Of a DNA stretch of 64,000 nucleotides, positions 38,528 to 47,129 are shown in pieces (position 1 is the first letter of the stretch; every line of letters begins with the position of its first letter). Location of the stretch: the NCBI RefSeq assembly GCF_000577275.2, contig NZ_HG916852.1, positions 2,669,001-2,733,000 on the forward strand, in the 5' to 3' direction. Both the position numbers and the translations under genes were made by a program. The DNA is from Rhizobium favelukesii. Lineage in GTDB: Bacteria > Pseudomonadota > Alphaproteobacteria > Rhizobiales > Rhizobiaceae. The notes beneath the pieces were generated by a model. It was not told the DNA's origin and searched no databases. It saw only the letters and a program-made list of their open reading frames with translations.

Positions 38528-40182
38528 AGAAAACCGGCGGGGAACTAATCGTCGAGGCCTTGAAAGCCAATGGGGTGAAACGCCTCTCCTGCGTGCCCGG
38601 CGAGAGTTTCCTTGCTGTTCTCGATGCGCTCTACGACAGCGATATCGACGTCGTGGTCTGCCGTCAGGAGGGTGGCGCGGCCATGATGGCCGATGCATGG
38701 GGCAGGCTCACCGGCGAGCCTGGCATCTGCATGGTTACGCGCGGCCCGGGCGCCACAAACGCCACGGCGGGCCTGCACATCGCCAGGCAGGATTCCATTC
38801 CGATGATCCTCTTCATTGGACAGGTGCAGCGCGACGCCCGCGAGCGGGAGGCCTTCCAGGAGGTCGAGTTCCGCCGCGCCTTGACCGAATTCAGCAAATG
38901 GGTTGGGGAGATCGACGATGCTGCTCGCATTCCGGAGTTCGTCACCCGCGCCTTTGCGATCGCCACATCCGGTCGTCCCGGTCCCGTTGTATTGTCACTG
39001 CCCGAAGACATGCTGCGTGATGAAGTGGAGGCGCCCCGCGCCAAGCAATACTCGCGCGTTGAAGCGCATCCCGGTCGTCGCCAAATTGACGACTTTTACC
39101 TGCGACTGCTGAAGGCGGAGCGACCGATGGTCATCGTCGGCGGCACGCGCTGGGATGCGGATGCAGTGGCCGACCTGAAAACCTTCTCGGAACGCTTCGC
39201 CCTGCCTGTCGGCTGCTCGTTCCGTCGGCAGATGCTGTTCGACCATCTCCACTCGAACTATGCCGGGGATGTCGGCATCGGCATCAATCCTGCGCTCGCG
39301 AATGAGATCAAGGAGAGCGACCTGCTGATCCTACTAGGTGGCCGGATGTCGGAAATGCCCTCCTCCGGCTATACGCTGATCGACATCCCCTATCCGCAGC
39401 AGTCGCTCGTCCACATTCATCCCGATCCTTCGGAGCTCGGCCGTGTATACAGGCCCGACCTCGCAATCTGCGCGAGCCCGAGTGACTTCGTTGCAGATCT
39501 TATTGATCTCGAGGCACCAAGCGAACTCAGATGGGCGGAACGCACCGAACGGATGCATCAGGCCTACATTGCGTGGTCTACGCCACCGCAGAGCGGTCCC
39601 GGTCCAGTGCACATGGGGCCGATCATGGAGTGGATCGAGGCAAACACGCGCCCGGATGCAATATTTACCAACGGCGCGGGAAACTATGCCACCTGGCTGC
39701 ATCGGTTCCATCGTTTCCGTCAATTCAACACCCAGGCCGCCCCGACATCAGGCTCCATGGGCTACGGCCCACCGGCTGCGGTTGCGGCCAAGCGGCTCTT
39801 TCCCGAACGCGAGGTCATCTGTTTTGCCGGAGACGGCTGTTTCCTGATGCACGGCCAGGAATTTGCGACTGCCGTTCGCTATAGCCTGCCGATCATCGCC
39901 ATCGTCATCAACAACGGCATCTACGGCACCATCCGCATGCATCAGGAGCGGGAATATCCGGGTCGCGTCAGCGGCACTGACCTCACCAACCCAGACTTTG
40001 CCTCGCTTGCGCGCGCTTATGGCGGCCACGGCGAAACGGTCGAGGCGACCGAGAGCTTCGCAGCCGCCTTCGAGCGCGCCCGCGCAAGCGGCAAGCCGTC
40101 GATCATCGAAGTAAAACTCGATCCGGAGGCGATTACGCCAACGCGCACGCTTTCCGAAATTGCCCAAACAAAAAGCCGGTGA
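38524..40182 (+). CDS. Thiamine-diphosphate-dependent enzyme (acetolactate synthase/2-hydroxyacyl-CoA lyase/oxalyl-CoA decarboxylase superfamily)
   Basis: A 552-residue ThDP enzyme. The N-terminal pyrimidine-binding domain has the activating Glu in VCRQEGGAAMMADAWGRLTG near residue 50, followed by VTRGPGATNATAGLHIA. A central TPP_enzyme_M domain follows (about 195-325). The C-terminal domain has GDGCFLMHGQEFATAVRY with the GDG and distal NN (VINNGIYG) metal/diphosphate motif. It is not clearly acetolactate synthase, since no ilv genes are near. Coupling with a class III CoA-transferase points to a thioester substrate, as with oxalyl-CoA decarboxylase or 2-hydroxyacyl-CoA lyase. I chose the ATG at 38524 that overlaps the previous stop. 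Confidence 0.85.
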   Translation: MKKTGGELIVEALKANGVKRLSCVPGESFLAVLDALYDSDIDVVVCRQEGGAAMMADAWGRLTGEPGICMVTRGPGATNATAGLHIARQDSIPMILFIGQVQRDAREREAFQEVEFRRALTEFSKWVGEIDDAARIPEFVTRAFAIATSGRPGPVVLSLPEDMLRDEVEAPRAKQYSRVEAHPGRRQIDDFYLRLLKAERPMVIVGGTRWDADAVADLKTFSERFALPVGCSFRRQMLFDHLHSNYAGDVGIGINPALANEIKESDLLILLGGRMSEMPSSGYTLIDIPYPQQSLVHIHPDPSELGRVYRPDLAICASPSDFVADLIDLEAPSELRWAERTERMHQAYIAWSTPPQSGPGPVHMGPIMEWIEANTRPDAIFTNGAGNYATWLHRFHRFRQFNTQAAPTSGSMGYGPPAAVAAKRLFPEREVICFAGDGCFLMHGQEFATAVRYSLPIIAIVINNGIYGTIRMHQEREYPGRVSGTDLTNPDFASLARAYGGHGETVEATESFAAAFERARASGKPSIIEVKLDPEAITPTRTLSEIAQTKSR

Positions 40183-40200
40183 GCGAAACCCACCGGCCTT
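40169..40200 (-). terminator. Terminator of the ridA-containing minus-strand transcript
   Basis: GCCGGTG (40175-40181) pairs with CACCGGC (40191-40197) around a 9-base loop. On the minus strand it is followed by TTTTTGTTTG. The structure overlaps the last codons of the ThDP-enzyme gene, so the two convergent units share sequence. Confidence 0.75.
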
Positions 40201-40222
40201 GGAAATCGCGATGCTGTCGACC

Positions 40223-40567
40223 TTAGTCGATTGCGGCCGTAACCGTGAACTCGACCTTGTACTTCGGCGCAGCGAGCTTGGCTTCGCTGGTGGCGCGAGC
40301 CGGCGTGTTTGCCGGATCGACCCAGGCTTCCCAGGCAGCGTTCATTTCCGCGAAGTAGGACATGTCGGAGAGATAGATCAGCGTCTGCAGGATCTTGGAC
40401 TTGTTCGAGCCGGCAGCGGCGAGCAGGCGATCAACTTCGGCCAGTGCCGACTTGCACTGTTCGGTGACGCTTTCGCCTTCACCGACCTGGCCAGCGAGGT
40501 AGACGGTGTTGCCGTGGACGACTGCGCCGCTCATGCGGGCGCCGGCGTCGATGCGCTTGATGCTCAT
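40223..40567 (-). CDS. RidA/YjgF family protein
   Basis: A 114-residue protein of the Rid family, which hydrolyses reactive enamine/imine intermediates released by PLP enzymes. SGAVVHGNTVYLAGQVG is the N-terminal family signature, and VEFTVTAAID the C-terminus. The canonical RidA Arg (in a ...RxxV... context) is replaced in the region PANTPARATSEAKLAAPKYKVE, where PARATSEA carries an Arg, consistent with a Rid4-7 type rather than archetypal RidA. The exact activity is therefore uncertain. Confidence 0.85.
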   Translation of the reverse strand: MSIKRIDAGARMSGAVVHGNTVYLAGQVGEGESVTEQCKSALAEVDRLLAAAGSNKSKILQTLIYLSDMSYFAEMNAAWEAWVDPANTPARATSEAKLAAPKYKVEFTVTAAID

Positions 40568-40640
40568 GGTGTTCTCCTGTTTGCGAAACGAAAGACGCCG
40601 CTGAGATCAAGCCGCGCCGGACTTGGTTCAGTGACCGACA

Positions 40641-40979
40641 CTAGGCGCGAATATGATGCGTCTTTTGGTAGATCGCGGTGGAGCGGGCGCCGGAGCGGCA
40701 GTAGCCGAGCATCGGGCGCGGGAATTCATCGAGCGCGTCGACCATACCGGCAATTGCCTCTTCGGTGACCCCCATGGAGCCGACCGGCACATGCGCGATA
40801 TCGAGGCCAAGTTCCTTTGCGCGCGCTTCGACCAGGGCATACGGCGTCTGATCCGGGCCCTCATCGTCGGGGCGATGGCAAACGATCGATTTGAAGCCCA
40901 TGGCCTTGATTTGATCGAGATCCTCGACCGCAATCTGCCCGGAAACCGAATATTCGTCGTCGATCTGGCGAATGTCCAT
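40641..40979 (-). CDS. TIGR01244 family (DUF442) phosphatase/sulfurtransferase-like protein
   Basis: A 112-residue protein. IVCHRPDDEGPDQ near residues 33-45 and GYCRSGARSTAIYQ near 91-104 are the two motifs of the family. The CRSGARS loop is a Cys-X5-Arg phosphatase/rhodanese-like active site. In other bacteria this domain is fused to persulfide dioxygenase (Blh), where it handles sulfide or persulfide. Here it stands alone, 74 bases upstream of ridA on the same strand. The physiological substrate is not known. Confidence 0.85.
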   Translation of the reverse strand: MDIRQIDDEYSVSGQIAVEDLDQIKAMGFKSIVCHRPDDEGPDQTPYALVEARAKELGLDIAHVPVGSMGVTEEAIAGMVDALDEFPRPMLGYCRSGARSTAIYQKTHHIRA

Positions 40980-41048
40980 CGCTAATCCTCCTGAAATCGT
41001 GGGCTGAATGACTACGCCGCCCCATGCCCAGCGTCAACCGCAGATCAC

Positions 41049-41888
41049 TCAAACGAAGGCGAAGCTGAGCGCATAATTTCGGCTCTCGCCGGGCTTCAGC
41101 ATGATGAATTCGCCGGCGGTCTCCAACTCAAAACGCGATAGCCAACGATGCGACACCGGCTCGATGCCGAGCACGTCGGCAGGCGCCTTTTGATTGCGCC
41201 AGACCTGCAGGTGCGGCAACGTCTCGGCAAGGACACGTACTCTCAGGGCCTTGCCGGCGATCGCGGCAATCGGACCAAGGCGCACCTCGGCAAAACCGCC
41301 TTCCGTTGCCGGTGCCTCAACGCAGAAGATACCACCCGGTTCCTCGCCGAAATTCCAGGGAAAGCCGCCGCCGTCGAGCATCTTGCCTTCAAGGCGCGTG
41401 CCGGCATCGAACCATTTGCCGCCGATATTCATATGATACATGAGGAAGGCAGGCACGATCTCGTCGCTCGTATTGACGACCTTGTCCTTGAGGCTCACCT
41501 CGCCCGTGCCGCCATCGATGAGCCAATGACGCTCGATGCGGGCCGGCAATCCCTCGACCGTCACGACGTCGATATCCGCCCGGCACTCCGCATTCCCATT
41601 CTCGAACTTCGTCCAGAGAATTTTGGCTACGTGGCCAGGCGCGGACCCATGCAGCGGATAGACCTTGCCGTCAGCACGGCCCGGAATTGGTTCGCGGTGC
41701 CTGATATGGTCCGGCCCGCACGTAAAGAGGAAGCCTTGGACGGAATGCGAGATGCGTGCATCACCATCATCGGGAACCGCCTCCTTGGGAGCGATGTCGA
41801 CGCCGTTGATGACACATGCGCCGATGTCCATCAATGAGGTTTCGTCGAGCATCAACTTCGGCCCTGCTGCGGCGGCAAACTCGATCAT
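41049..41888 (-). CDS. DUF4432/aldose 1-epimerase-like protein
   Basis: A 279-residue protein with the galactose-mutarotase-like beta-sandwich pattern. PLHGSAPGHVAKIL contains the His typical of the family, and HYxNIGG-like LMYHMNIGGKWFDAGTRLEG and CVEAPATEGG follow. HRWLSRFELETAGEFIMLKPGESRNYAL at the C-terminus matches DUF4432. Members are probably sugar epimerases or sugar-binding regulators. No carbohydrate gene is adjacent. There is an intact start with CAAGAGGAAGTTGAACG upstream (GGAGGAAG-like). Confidence 0.8.
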   Translation of the reverse strand: MIEFAAAAGPKLMLDETSLMDIGACVINGVDIAPKEAVPDDGDARISHSVQGFLFTCGPDHIRHREPIPGRADGKVYPLHGSAPGHVAKILWTKFENGNAECRADIDVVTVEGLPARIERHWLIDGGTGEVSLKDKVVNTSDEIVPAFLMYHMNIGGKWFDAGTRLEGKMLDGGGFPWNFGEEPGGIFCVEAPATEGGFAEVRLGPIAAIAGKALRVRVLAETLPHLQVWRNQKAPADVLGIEPVSHRWLSRFELETAGEFIMLKPGESRNYALSFAFV

Positions 41889-42119
41889 CGTTCAACTTCC
41901 TCCCGGTTCTGACCACTTATGCAGCGTTATGTCTCGCGGCCAAATTCGTCAATCGCGACCACGTGCGCAGCGCGCCGGAACCGGTTCGCGCCCCAAATGT
42001 TTACGACCAAAGGAAAAATCACGGAGTTTTTATCTTTTGTTCAGCACGATTTCATAAATTCCACACTAGCGTCAAAATTCGCAGGTGTGTGTCGGCCAGT
42101 CACTAAAGGGTATGAAGAC

Positions 42120-43472
42120 GTGAATCGCTTTGTAATATCGGGATTATCCGCCGCCGCTGCCCTGCTCGCCATTGCTACCGCAGCGCCCTCTGCCGATGCG
42201 CAGCAGTTTTTCAACGGACGCCAGGGCGACGTCGTCTTCGTCGCGCCGAACGGCGATATCCTCGACTATGTCCCATCGGGCGCTGCCTACGCGCGCGACC
42301 GAAGGGGCAATCGCGTGCTGGTCGATCCCTATGGCAATGTGATCGCGACTGAAATGCGTGCCCGCGGCTACTACCCACGCCCACCGGTACGCGATGCCTA
42401 TAATAACGATGTTTATAACGGCGACGATCCCTACGGCGATGCTCGCTATTCCGAGCGCGGCGCCGTGACTGGCTCCATCCCACGCAACGCGCCGATCGAC
42501 CGCCAGCCGCTCAACGACCAACCCTACCCACAAAGCGACGACTATGCGTCTATCGAGCCTGACCAGCAAACGCCTGATGTGATGCAGCCGAAGCCCTCCC
42601 AAGAGCCGGTCATCACGCTGAAGAACAAGTCGAAGTCCGAGATCGTCGCCCTGCAGGTGTTTCTCGACCGCGCTGGTGTGTCGCCGGGCGCGATCGACGG
42701 CCACATGGGCGCAAACGTCACCAAGGCGATCTACGCCTACCAGCAGATGACGGGCGAGACGCTCGATCCGAACAACACCGACGCCATTCTCGAGCAGTTG
42801 CGCATGTCCGGCGGTCTGCCGCTCGTCGGCTACACCATTACGCCTGCCGACGCTGCCGGTCCGTACGTTGCGGAAATCCCGGAGGACTACGCGCATAAGG
42901 CTGCCCTGTCATCACTCGGCTACACCTCGACGACGGAAATGCTCGCGGAGCGTTTCCACATGGACGAAGGCTTCCTGAAGGAAATCAACCCGGGTGTGGA
43001 TTTCACGGTCCCCGGCACGATCGTAAAGGTCGTCAATCCCGGTGAAGTGAAGGCCGGTTCGGTCGCGCGCATCATTGCCGACAAGGGCCGCAAGCAGGTA
43101 TTTGCCTATGATAATGCCGGCAATCTGATTGCCGCCTATCCCGCCTCGATTGGCTCCACCGATACGCCCTCGCCCACCGGCACGGTGACCGTCGAGCGCG
43201 TCGCATTCAATCCGGGCTACACCTACAATCCGAAGATCAACTTCCAGCAGGGCGCCAACGACAGGATCCTGAACATTCCGCCGGGTCCGAACGGCCCGGT
43301 CGGTACGGTCTGGATGGCGCTTTCCAAGCCGACTTACGGCATCCACGGAACGCCAGAGCCATCGAAGATCGGCCGCACCCAGAGCCACGGCTGCATCCGC
43401 CTGACAAACTGGGATGCCACCGAACTGGCGAAGATGGTCAAGCCGGGCGTGACAGTCGAATTCGTCGACTGA
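42120..43472 (+). CDS. Exported L,D-transpeptidase (YkuD domain) with peptidoglycan-binding domain
   Basis: A 450-residue exported protein. The start is a GTG at 42120, giving a proper signal peptide (NRFVISGLSAAAALLAIATAA...ADA). Residues about 60-165 are a Tyr/Pro/Asp-rich linker (YYPRPPVRDAYNNDVYNGDD and onward). A PG_binding_1 domain follows near residues 175-230 (LQVFLDRAGVSPGAIDGHMG). The YkuD catalytic domain spans about 320-450, with HGTPEP and the nucleophile in SHGCIRLTNWDA. It forms 3-3 crosslinks or attaches proteins to peptidoglycan; rhizobia have many such enzymes. Confidence 0.92.
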   Translation: MNRFVISGLSAAAALLAIATAAPSADAQQFFNGRQGDVVFVAPNGDILDYVPSGAAYARDRRGNRVLVDPYGNVIATEMRARGYYPRPPVRDAYNNDVYNGDDPYGDARYSERGAVTGSIPRNAPIDRQPLNDQPYPQSDDYASIEPDQQTPDVMQPKPSQEPVITLKNKSKSEIVALQVFLDRAGVSPGAIDGHMGANVTKAIYAYQQMTGETLDPNNTDAILEQLRMSGGLPLVGYTITPADAAGPYVAEIPEDYAHKAALSSLGYTSTTEMLAERFHMDEGFLKEINPGVDFTVPGTIVKVVNPGEVKAGSVARIIADKGRKQVFAYDNAGNLIAAYPASIGSTDTPSPTGTVTVERVAFNPGYTYNPKINFQQGANDRILNIPPGPNGPVGTVWMALSKPTYGIHGTPEPSKIGRTQSHGCIRLTNWDATELAKMVKPGVTVEFVD

Positions 43473-43497
43473 TCCATCCTGCCTGTTCCCAAAAAAA

Positions 43498-43540
43498 TGC
43501 GCCTCAGAGGGCGACCTCAGAGGGCGCATTCTTTCTTTTG
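43498..43540. terminator. Bidirectional terminator between the L,D-transpeptidase and ParA-like genes
   Basis: ATGCGCC pairs with GGCGCAT, and TC/GA adds further pairing with a one-base bulge. The hairpin is followed by TCTTTCTTTT and preceded by seven A residues. The loop contains a 12-bp direct repeat (CCTCAGAGGGCG twice). Confidence 0.78.
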
Positions 43541-43550
43541 GTAGTTTCGT

Positions 43551-44264
43551 CTAGGCCGCTGAGCGGATCAGTGGACCGGTGCTGTGCGTTGGCTCAGCAA
43601 GCTTCACCGGCAGCTTGCCCATGATCTCTTCAGCAAAACAGCGAGCGTTCTCACGCGCCTTTTCGAGGTTGCTTACACGAGCCGGATCCAGCGAGTGCAG
43701 CGTGCCGCCACAGTCAAAAATATCGCGGAACGCCGAGCGTTCGATGATCGCGGTGTCGAGAACCGGGACCTGGCGCTCACTCAGCAACGACTTGACGAGA
43801 CAGAGTGCCCGCGTCGTCACCATCGAGTTCACGCGGGTCAGCACGACCGAGTGCCCGATACGAATGCCCGCCTTCTCATCCAGATATTGCAGCAGCTCGA
43901 GGACCTGCGCACCACCACGGGCGTCCATGGCGCATCCCTGGATCGGGATCAGCACGTGGTCGGAGAGCCCGATTGCCGTCGCAAGCAGCGGATTGCGCGC
44001 TCCCGGAAGGTCGATGATGAAGTAGTCTGTGTTGTGCTTGTTTTCGGCTATGTGCAGCGGCAAGGAAGCCGACGTGACGAAATCGATGACCGAGATATTC
44101 GTCACATGCCCGGAGACTTCATGCCATCGCGTGATCCAATGTTGTGGATCGGCGTCGAGGATCGTCACCCGATAGCCCTTCTGGGCAAGCTCGGTGGCGA
44201 GAAGAAGTACGGCTGTGGTCTTACCAGCGCCGCCCTTGGTGTTTGCGAAAGTGATGACTGGCAT
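43551..44264 (-). CDS. Orphan ParA/MinD-type ATPase
   Basis: A 237-residue ParA-family ATPase. The deviant Walker A is FANTKGGAGKTTAVLLLATEL near residues 6-24, with TILDADPQHWITRWHE as switch I (Walker A') and YFIIDLPGARNPL as Walker B. VLTRVNSMVTTRALCLVKSLL follows. No ParB or parS-like site is adjacent, so it is not a chromosome partition pair. Orphan ParA proteins position protein clusters, chemoreceptors, carboxysome-like bodies or poles. Nothing in the neighbourhood identifies the cargo. It is monocistronic, with terminators on both sides. Confidence 0.88.
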   Translation of the reverse strand: MPVITFANTKGGAGKTTAVLLLATELAQKGYRVTILDADPQHWITRWHEVSGHVTNISVIDFVTSASLPLHIAENKHNTDYFIIDLPGARNPLLATAIGLSDHVLIPIQGCAMDARGGAQVLELLQYLDEKAGIRIGHSVVLTRVNSMVTTRALCLVKSLLSERQVPVLDTAIIERSAFRDIFDCGGTLHSLDPARVSNLEKARENARCFAEEIMGKLPVKLAEPTHSTGPLIRSAA

Positions 44265-44439
44265 ATTCGGTCCTCGAAGGGAGAATGCGAGCCCTCTATG
44301 GCTCTGCCGCGCACTCTTGGAAGCATCGTGCGGTTAATGCATCCTTTCTAATTATGGTTAACAACTTCTAAACACGACACCTGAAATTGCGGTCAGCATT
44401 TCTTGCACCCGCGAAAAACACCACGATCGCGAACAAGAA

Positions 44440-44467
44440 AGCCCGGAAAGCCTAGGCTTTCCGGGCT
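44440..44467 (-). terminator. Terminator of the amine/alcohol operon
   Basis: A perfect 28-base palindrome whose arms pair AGCCCGGAAAGCCT with AGGCTTTCCGGGCT. On the minus strand it is followed by TTCTTGTTC. It begins 24 bases past the alcohol dehydrogenase stop. Confidence 0.85.
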
Positions 44468-44491
44468 AGCTCAGGTCCGCCGTCTCTATGT

Positions 44492-45643
44492 TCAGAAGCA
44501 ATCTTTAAAGAGCACCTTGGTATTTTCGAGCGTCATCTTGACTGGATTGCCGCCAGCGCTTGGATCTTCGATCGCCATCTCCGAAAGTTCGTCGATTCGA
44601 TCCGGCTTGATTCCCATCGCAGACAGGCTGTCCGGAACGCCGAGCTCCGAGCGAAGCTGCAGCACGTAGCTATAAAAGCCGTCGAAGCCGCCGGAGATGC
44701 CGAGATAGGCCGCGGCGCGCGCAATCTTCTCCTCAATCGCCGAACGATTGAAGCGCAACACCGCCGGCATCACGACAGCATTCGTCATGCCGTGATGCGT
44801 GTTGTAGACAGCCCCGATCGGATGCGACAGCGCATGGATGGCGCCGAGCCCCTTCTGGAATGCGACTGCGCCCATCGCAGCCGCCGACATCATGTTGACG
44901 CGGGCTTCGAGGTCTGTGCCTTCCTTGTAGGCGCGCGGCAGGAACTCCTTGACGAGCCGCATGCCCTCCAGCGCGATGCCGGCCGACATCGGGTGGTAAA
45001 AGGGCGAGGAATAGGCTTCCAGGCAGTGCGCGAAGGCATCCATGCCGGTGCCGGCAGTGATGATCTTCGGCATGCCGACCGTCAGTTCCGGATCGGCGAT
45101 GACGACGCCCGGCAGGAACTTTGGATGGAAGATGATCTTCTTCACATGCGTTTCGGAATTGGTGATGACGCTGGCGCGGCCGACTTCCGAACCGGTGCCG
45201 GCCGTCGTCGGGACGGCCACGATCGGAGCGATGCCTTCGACGCTCGCACGCGTCCACCAGTCGCCAATATCCTCGAAGTCCCAGACCGGCAGTGTCTGAC
45301 CGGCCATGAACGCGACGCACTTGCCGAGGTCAAGGCCCGAGCCTCCACCAAAGGCGACGACGCCGTCATGGCCACCGTCCTTGAACGCCTTGACGCCAGC
45401 GTCGAGGTTCTTGTCGTTCGGGTTTGGATCGACATCGGCAAAGATCGCCCGGCCGAGGCCGGCGTCTTCAAGAATGTCGAGCGCGGTCCTGGTGATCGCC
45501 ATCGAGGCCAGGCCGCGATCGGTGATCAGCAACGGCTTCTTCATCCCGAGGCTCTTGCAAGCGTCCGCCAGTTCCTTGATGCGGCCCCGGCCAAGCTTGA
45601 AAGCGGTCGGGTAGCTCCAGTTGGCTGTGATGTTGCTGCTCAT
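44492..45643 (-). CDS. Iron-containing (group III) alcohol dehydrogenase
   Basis: A 383-residue NAD(P)-dependent dehydrogenase. VAFGGGSGLDLGKCVA near residue 96 is the GGGS nucleotide-binding motif, and VPTTAGTGSEVGRAS follows. The metal site is the DAFAHCLEAYSSPFYHP and ALSHPIGAVYNTHHGMTNA pair, each with ligand His residues. The ATG overlaps the aldehyde dehydrogenase stop by 4 bases. Paired with an aldehyde dehydrogenase, it probably oxidises an alcohol to an aldehyde that the partner converts to an acid. It is the last gene of the five-gene operon. Confidence 0.92.
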   Translation of the reverse strand: MSSNITANWSYPTAFKLGRGRIKELADACKSLGMKKPLLITDRGLASMAITRTALDILEDAGLGRAIFADVDPNPNDKNLDAGVKAFKDGGHDGVVAFGGGSGLDLGKCVAFMAGQTLPVWDFEDIGDWWTRASVEGIAPIVAVPTTAGTGSEVGRASVITNSETHVKKIIFHPKFLPGVVIADPELTVGMPKIITAGTGMDAFAHCLEAYSSPFYHPMSAGIALEGMRLVKEFLPRAYKEGTDLEARVNMMSAAAMGAVAFQKGLGAIHALSHPIGAVYNTHHGMTNAVVMPAVLRFNRSAIEEKIARAAAYLGISGGFDGFYSYVLQLRSELGVPDSLSAMGIKPDRIDELSEMAIEDPSAGGNPVKMTLENTKVLFKDCF

Positions 45644-47025
45644 GCTGTGACTTTCTTCAGATGGAAGGATTTCGGACGCGTCAGGTTGTGGAAGCCGATG
45701 ATCGACAGCGAGCCACCTCGGCCGGTTTCCTTGACGCCGGTCCAGCACAGAGCCGGATCGAGATAGTCGGCGCGGTTCATGAAGACGGTGCCGGTCTCGA
45801 TCTCGCGGCCGAGCCGCCCTGCCCGCTCAGGATCCTTCGTCCAGAGCGAAGCCGTCAGGCCGTACTGGCTGTCGTTCATCAGGGCAACGGCTTCGTCGTC
45901 GCTCTTCACCTTCATGATGCCGACGGCAGGACCAAAGGTCTCCTCGCGCATGAAGGCCATCGAATGATCGACATTGACGAGGATCTGCGGTGCCAGATAG
46001 GCGCCGCCGTCGTCGGCCGAAAAAAGCTTCGGATCGACCAGTGCCTTGGCGCCCTTGGAAACGGCATCGGCGATCTGCTCGCGCACGACCCTGGCGAAGC
46101 GCTTGTTGGCCATCGGGCCAAGCGAGGTTTCAGGATCGAGCGGATTGCCGAGCTTGTAGTTCGAGACCCAGGCGACCGACTTCTCGACAAAGCTGTCATA
46201 GAGCGATTCATGCACATAGATACGCTCGATGCCGCAACAGCACTGGCCGGAATTGTAAGTCGCGCCGTCCATCAGCGTGTCGACGGCCGCGTCGAGGTCG
46301 GCATCGTCCATGACATAGCCCGGATCCTTGCCGCCGAGCTCAAGCCCGAGCCCTGTGAATGTTCCGGCCGCCGCCCGCTCCATCGAGCGGCCGCCTTCGA
46401 CCGAACCGGTGAAGTTGACGAAGTTGAAGCTGCCCGCAGCAATCAGCGCCGAGGTCGTTTCGTGATCAAGGAACACGTTCTGGAACACGTCCTCAGGAAC
46501 GCCGGCCTCGACGAAAGCCTGCACCAGCCGCTCTCCAACCAGCAGCGTCTGTGACGCATGCTTGAGGACGACCGTGTTGCCCGCCATCAGCGCCGGCGCG
46601 ATGGTGTTGATCGCCGTCATGTAGGGGTAGTTCCATGGCGCCACCACGAATACGACGCCATGCGCCTCGCGCTCGATGCGGCGCTCGAACTTGTCGCTCT
46701 CCTCGACAACCAAAGGCGCGAGCGCATCGGCGGCGATCGAAGCGACATAGTTGGAGCGCTCGTTGAAGCCCTTGTACTCGCCGCCGTAGCGGATCGGGCG
46801 GCCCATCTGCCAGGCAAGCTCGGGCACGACCACGTCGGACATTTCATTGAGCCGTGCGACACCCTTCAGCACCAGCTGAACGCGCTCCTCCAACGGCCGC
46901 TTCGCCCATGCCTTCTGCGCCTTGCGCGCACGCCCCACGGCCTCCTTCGCCGCCTCCAGCGAAAGCGCCGGACGCTCGGCGTAAACCGATCCGTCGACCG
47001 GTGAAATGCATTGGATCATTCCCAT
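45640..47025 (-). CDS. Aldehyde dehydrogenase (NAD(P)+)
   Basis: About 461 residues of the ALDH superfamily. APWNYPYMTAINTIAPALMAGNTV is the cofactor loop, VNFTGSVEGGRSM the NAD-binding turn, and LELGGKDPGYV carries the general-base Glu. NSGQCCCGIERIYV has the catalytic Cys. AFMREETFGPAVGIMK is the C-terminal family motif. The start is uncertain: ATGs at 47034, 47025 and 47019 are in frame; AGGA lies 8 bases before the one at 47025. It is translationally coupled to the alcohol dehydrogenase downstream and lies 104 bases after the glutamine synthetase-like gene. Confidence 0.92.
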   Translation of the reverse strand: MGMIQCISPVDGSVYAERPALSLEAAKEAVGRARKAQKAWAKRPLEERVQLVLKGVARLNEMSDVVVPELAWQMGRPIRYGGEYKGFNERSNYVASIAADALAPLVVEESDKFERRIEREAHGVVFVVAPWNYPYMTAINTIAPALMAGNTVVLKHASQTLLVGERLVQAFVEAGVPEDVFQNVFLDHETTSALIAAGSFNFVNFTGSVEGGRSMERAAAGTFTGLGLELGGKDPGYVMDDADLDAAVDTLMDGATYNSGQCCCGIERIYVHESLYDSFVEKSVAWVSNYKLGNPLDPETSLGPMANKRFARVVREQIADAVSKGAKALVDPKLFSADDGGAYLAPQILVNVDHSMAFMREETFGPAVGIMKVKSDDEAVALMNDSQYGLTASLWTKDPERAGRLGREIETGTVFMNRADYLDPALCWTGVKETGRGGSLSIIGFHNLTRPKSFHLKKVTA

Positions 47026-47129
47026 GATCTTCATCCTATGTTTTCACGTGCCGAAACCGGCAAACCCCAACAATCTCCTCAGGTATGGAGATCATACGAC
47101 AGGGCGCCGTGCGGCCTTGGCTACGCCTA

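Noticed and set aside
38524..40182. Acetolactate synthase large subunit (ilvB)
   Set aside because: No small subunit or other branched-chain amino acid gene adjoins; coupling to a CoA-transferase points elsewhere.
43498..43540. Tandem repeat CCTCAGAGGGCG as a mobile-element trace
   Set aside because: The duplication lies inside a terminator loop between two genes and has no target-site or inverted-repeat pattern of an element.
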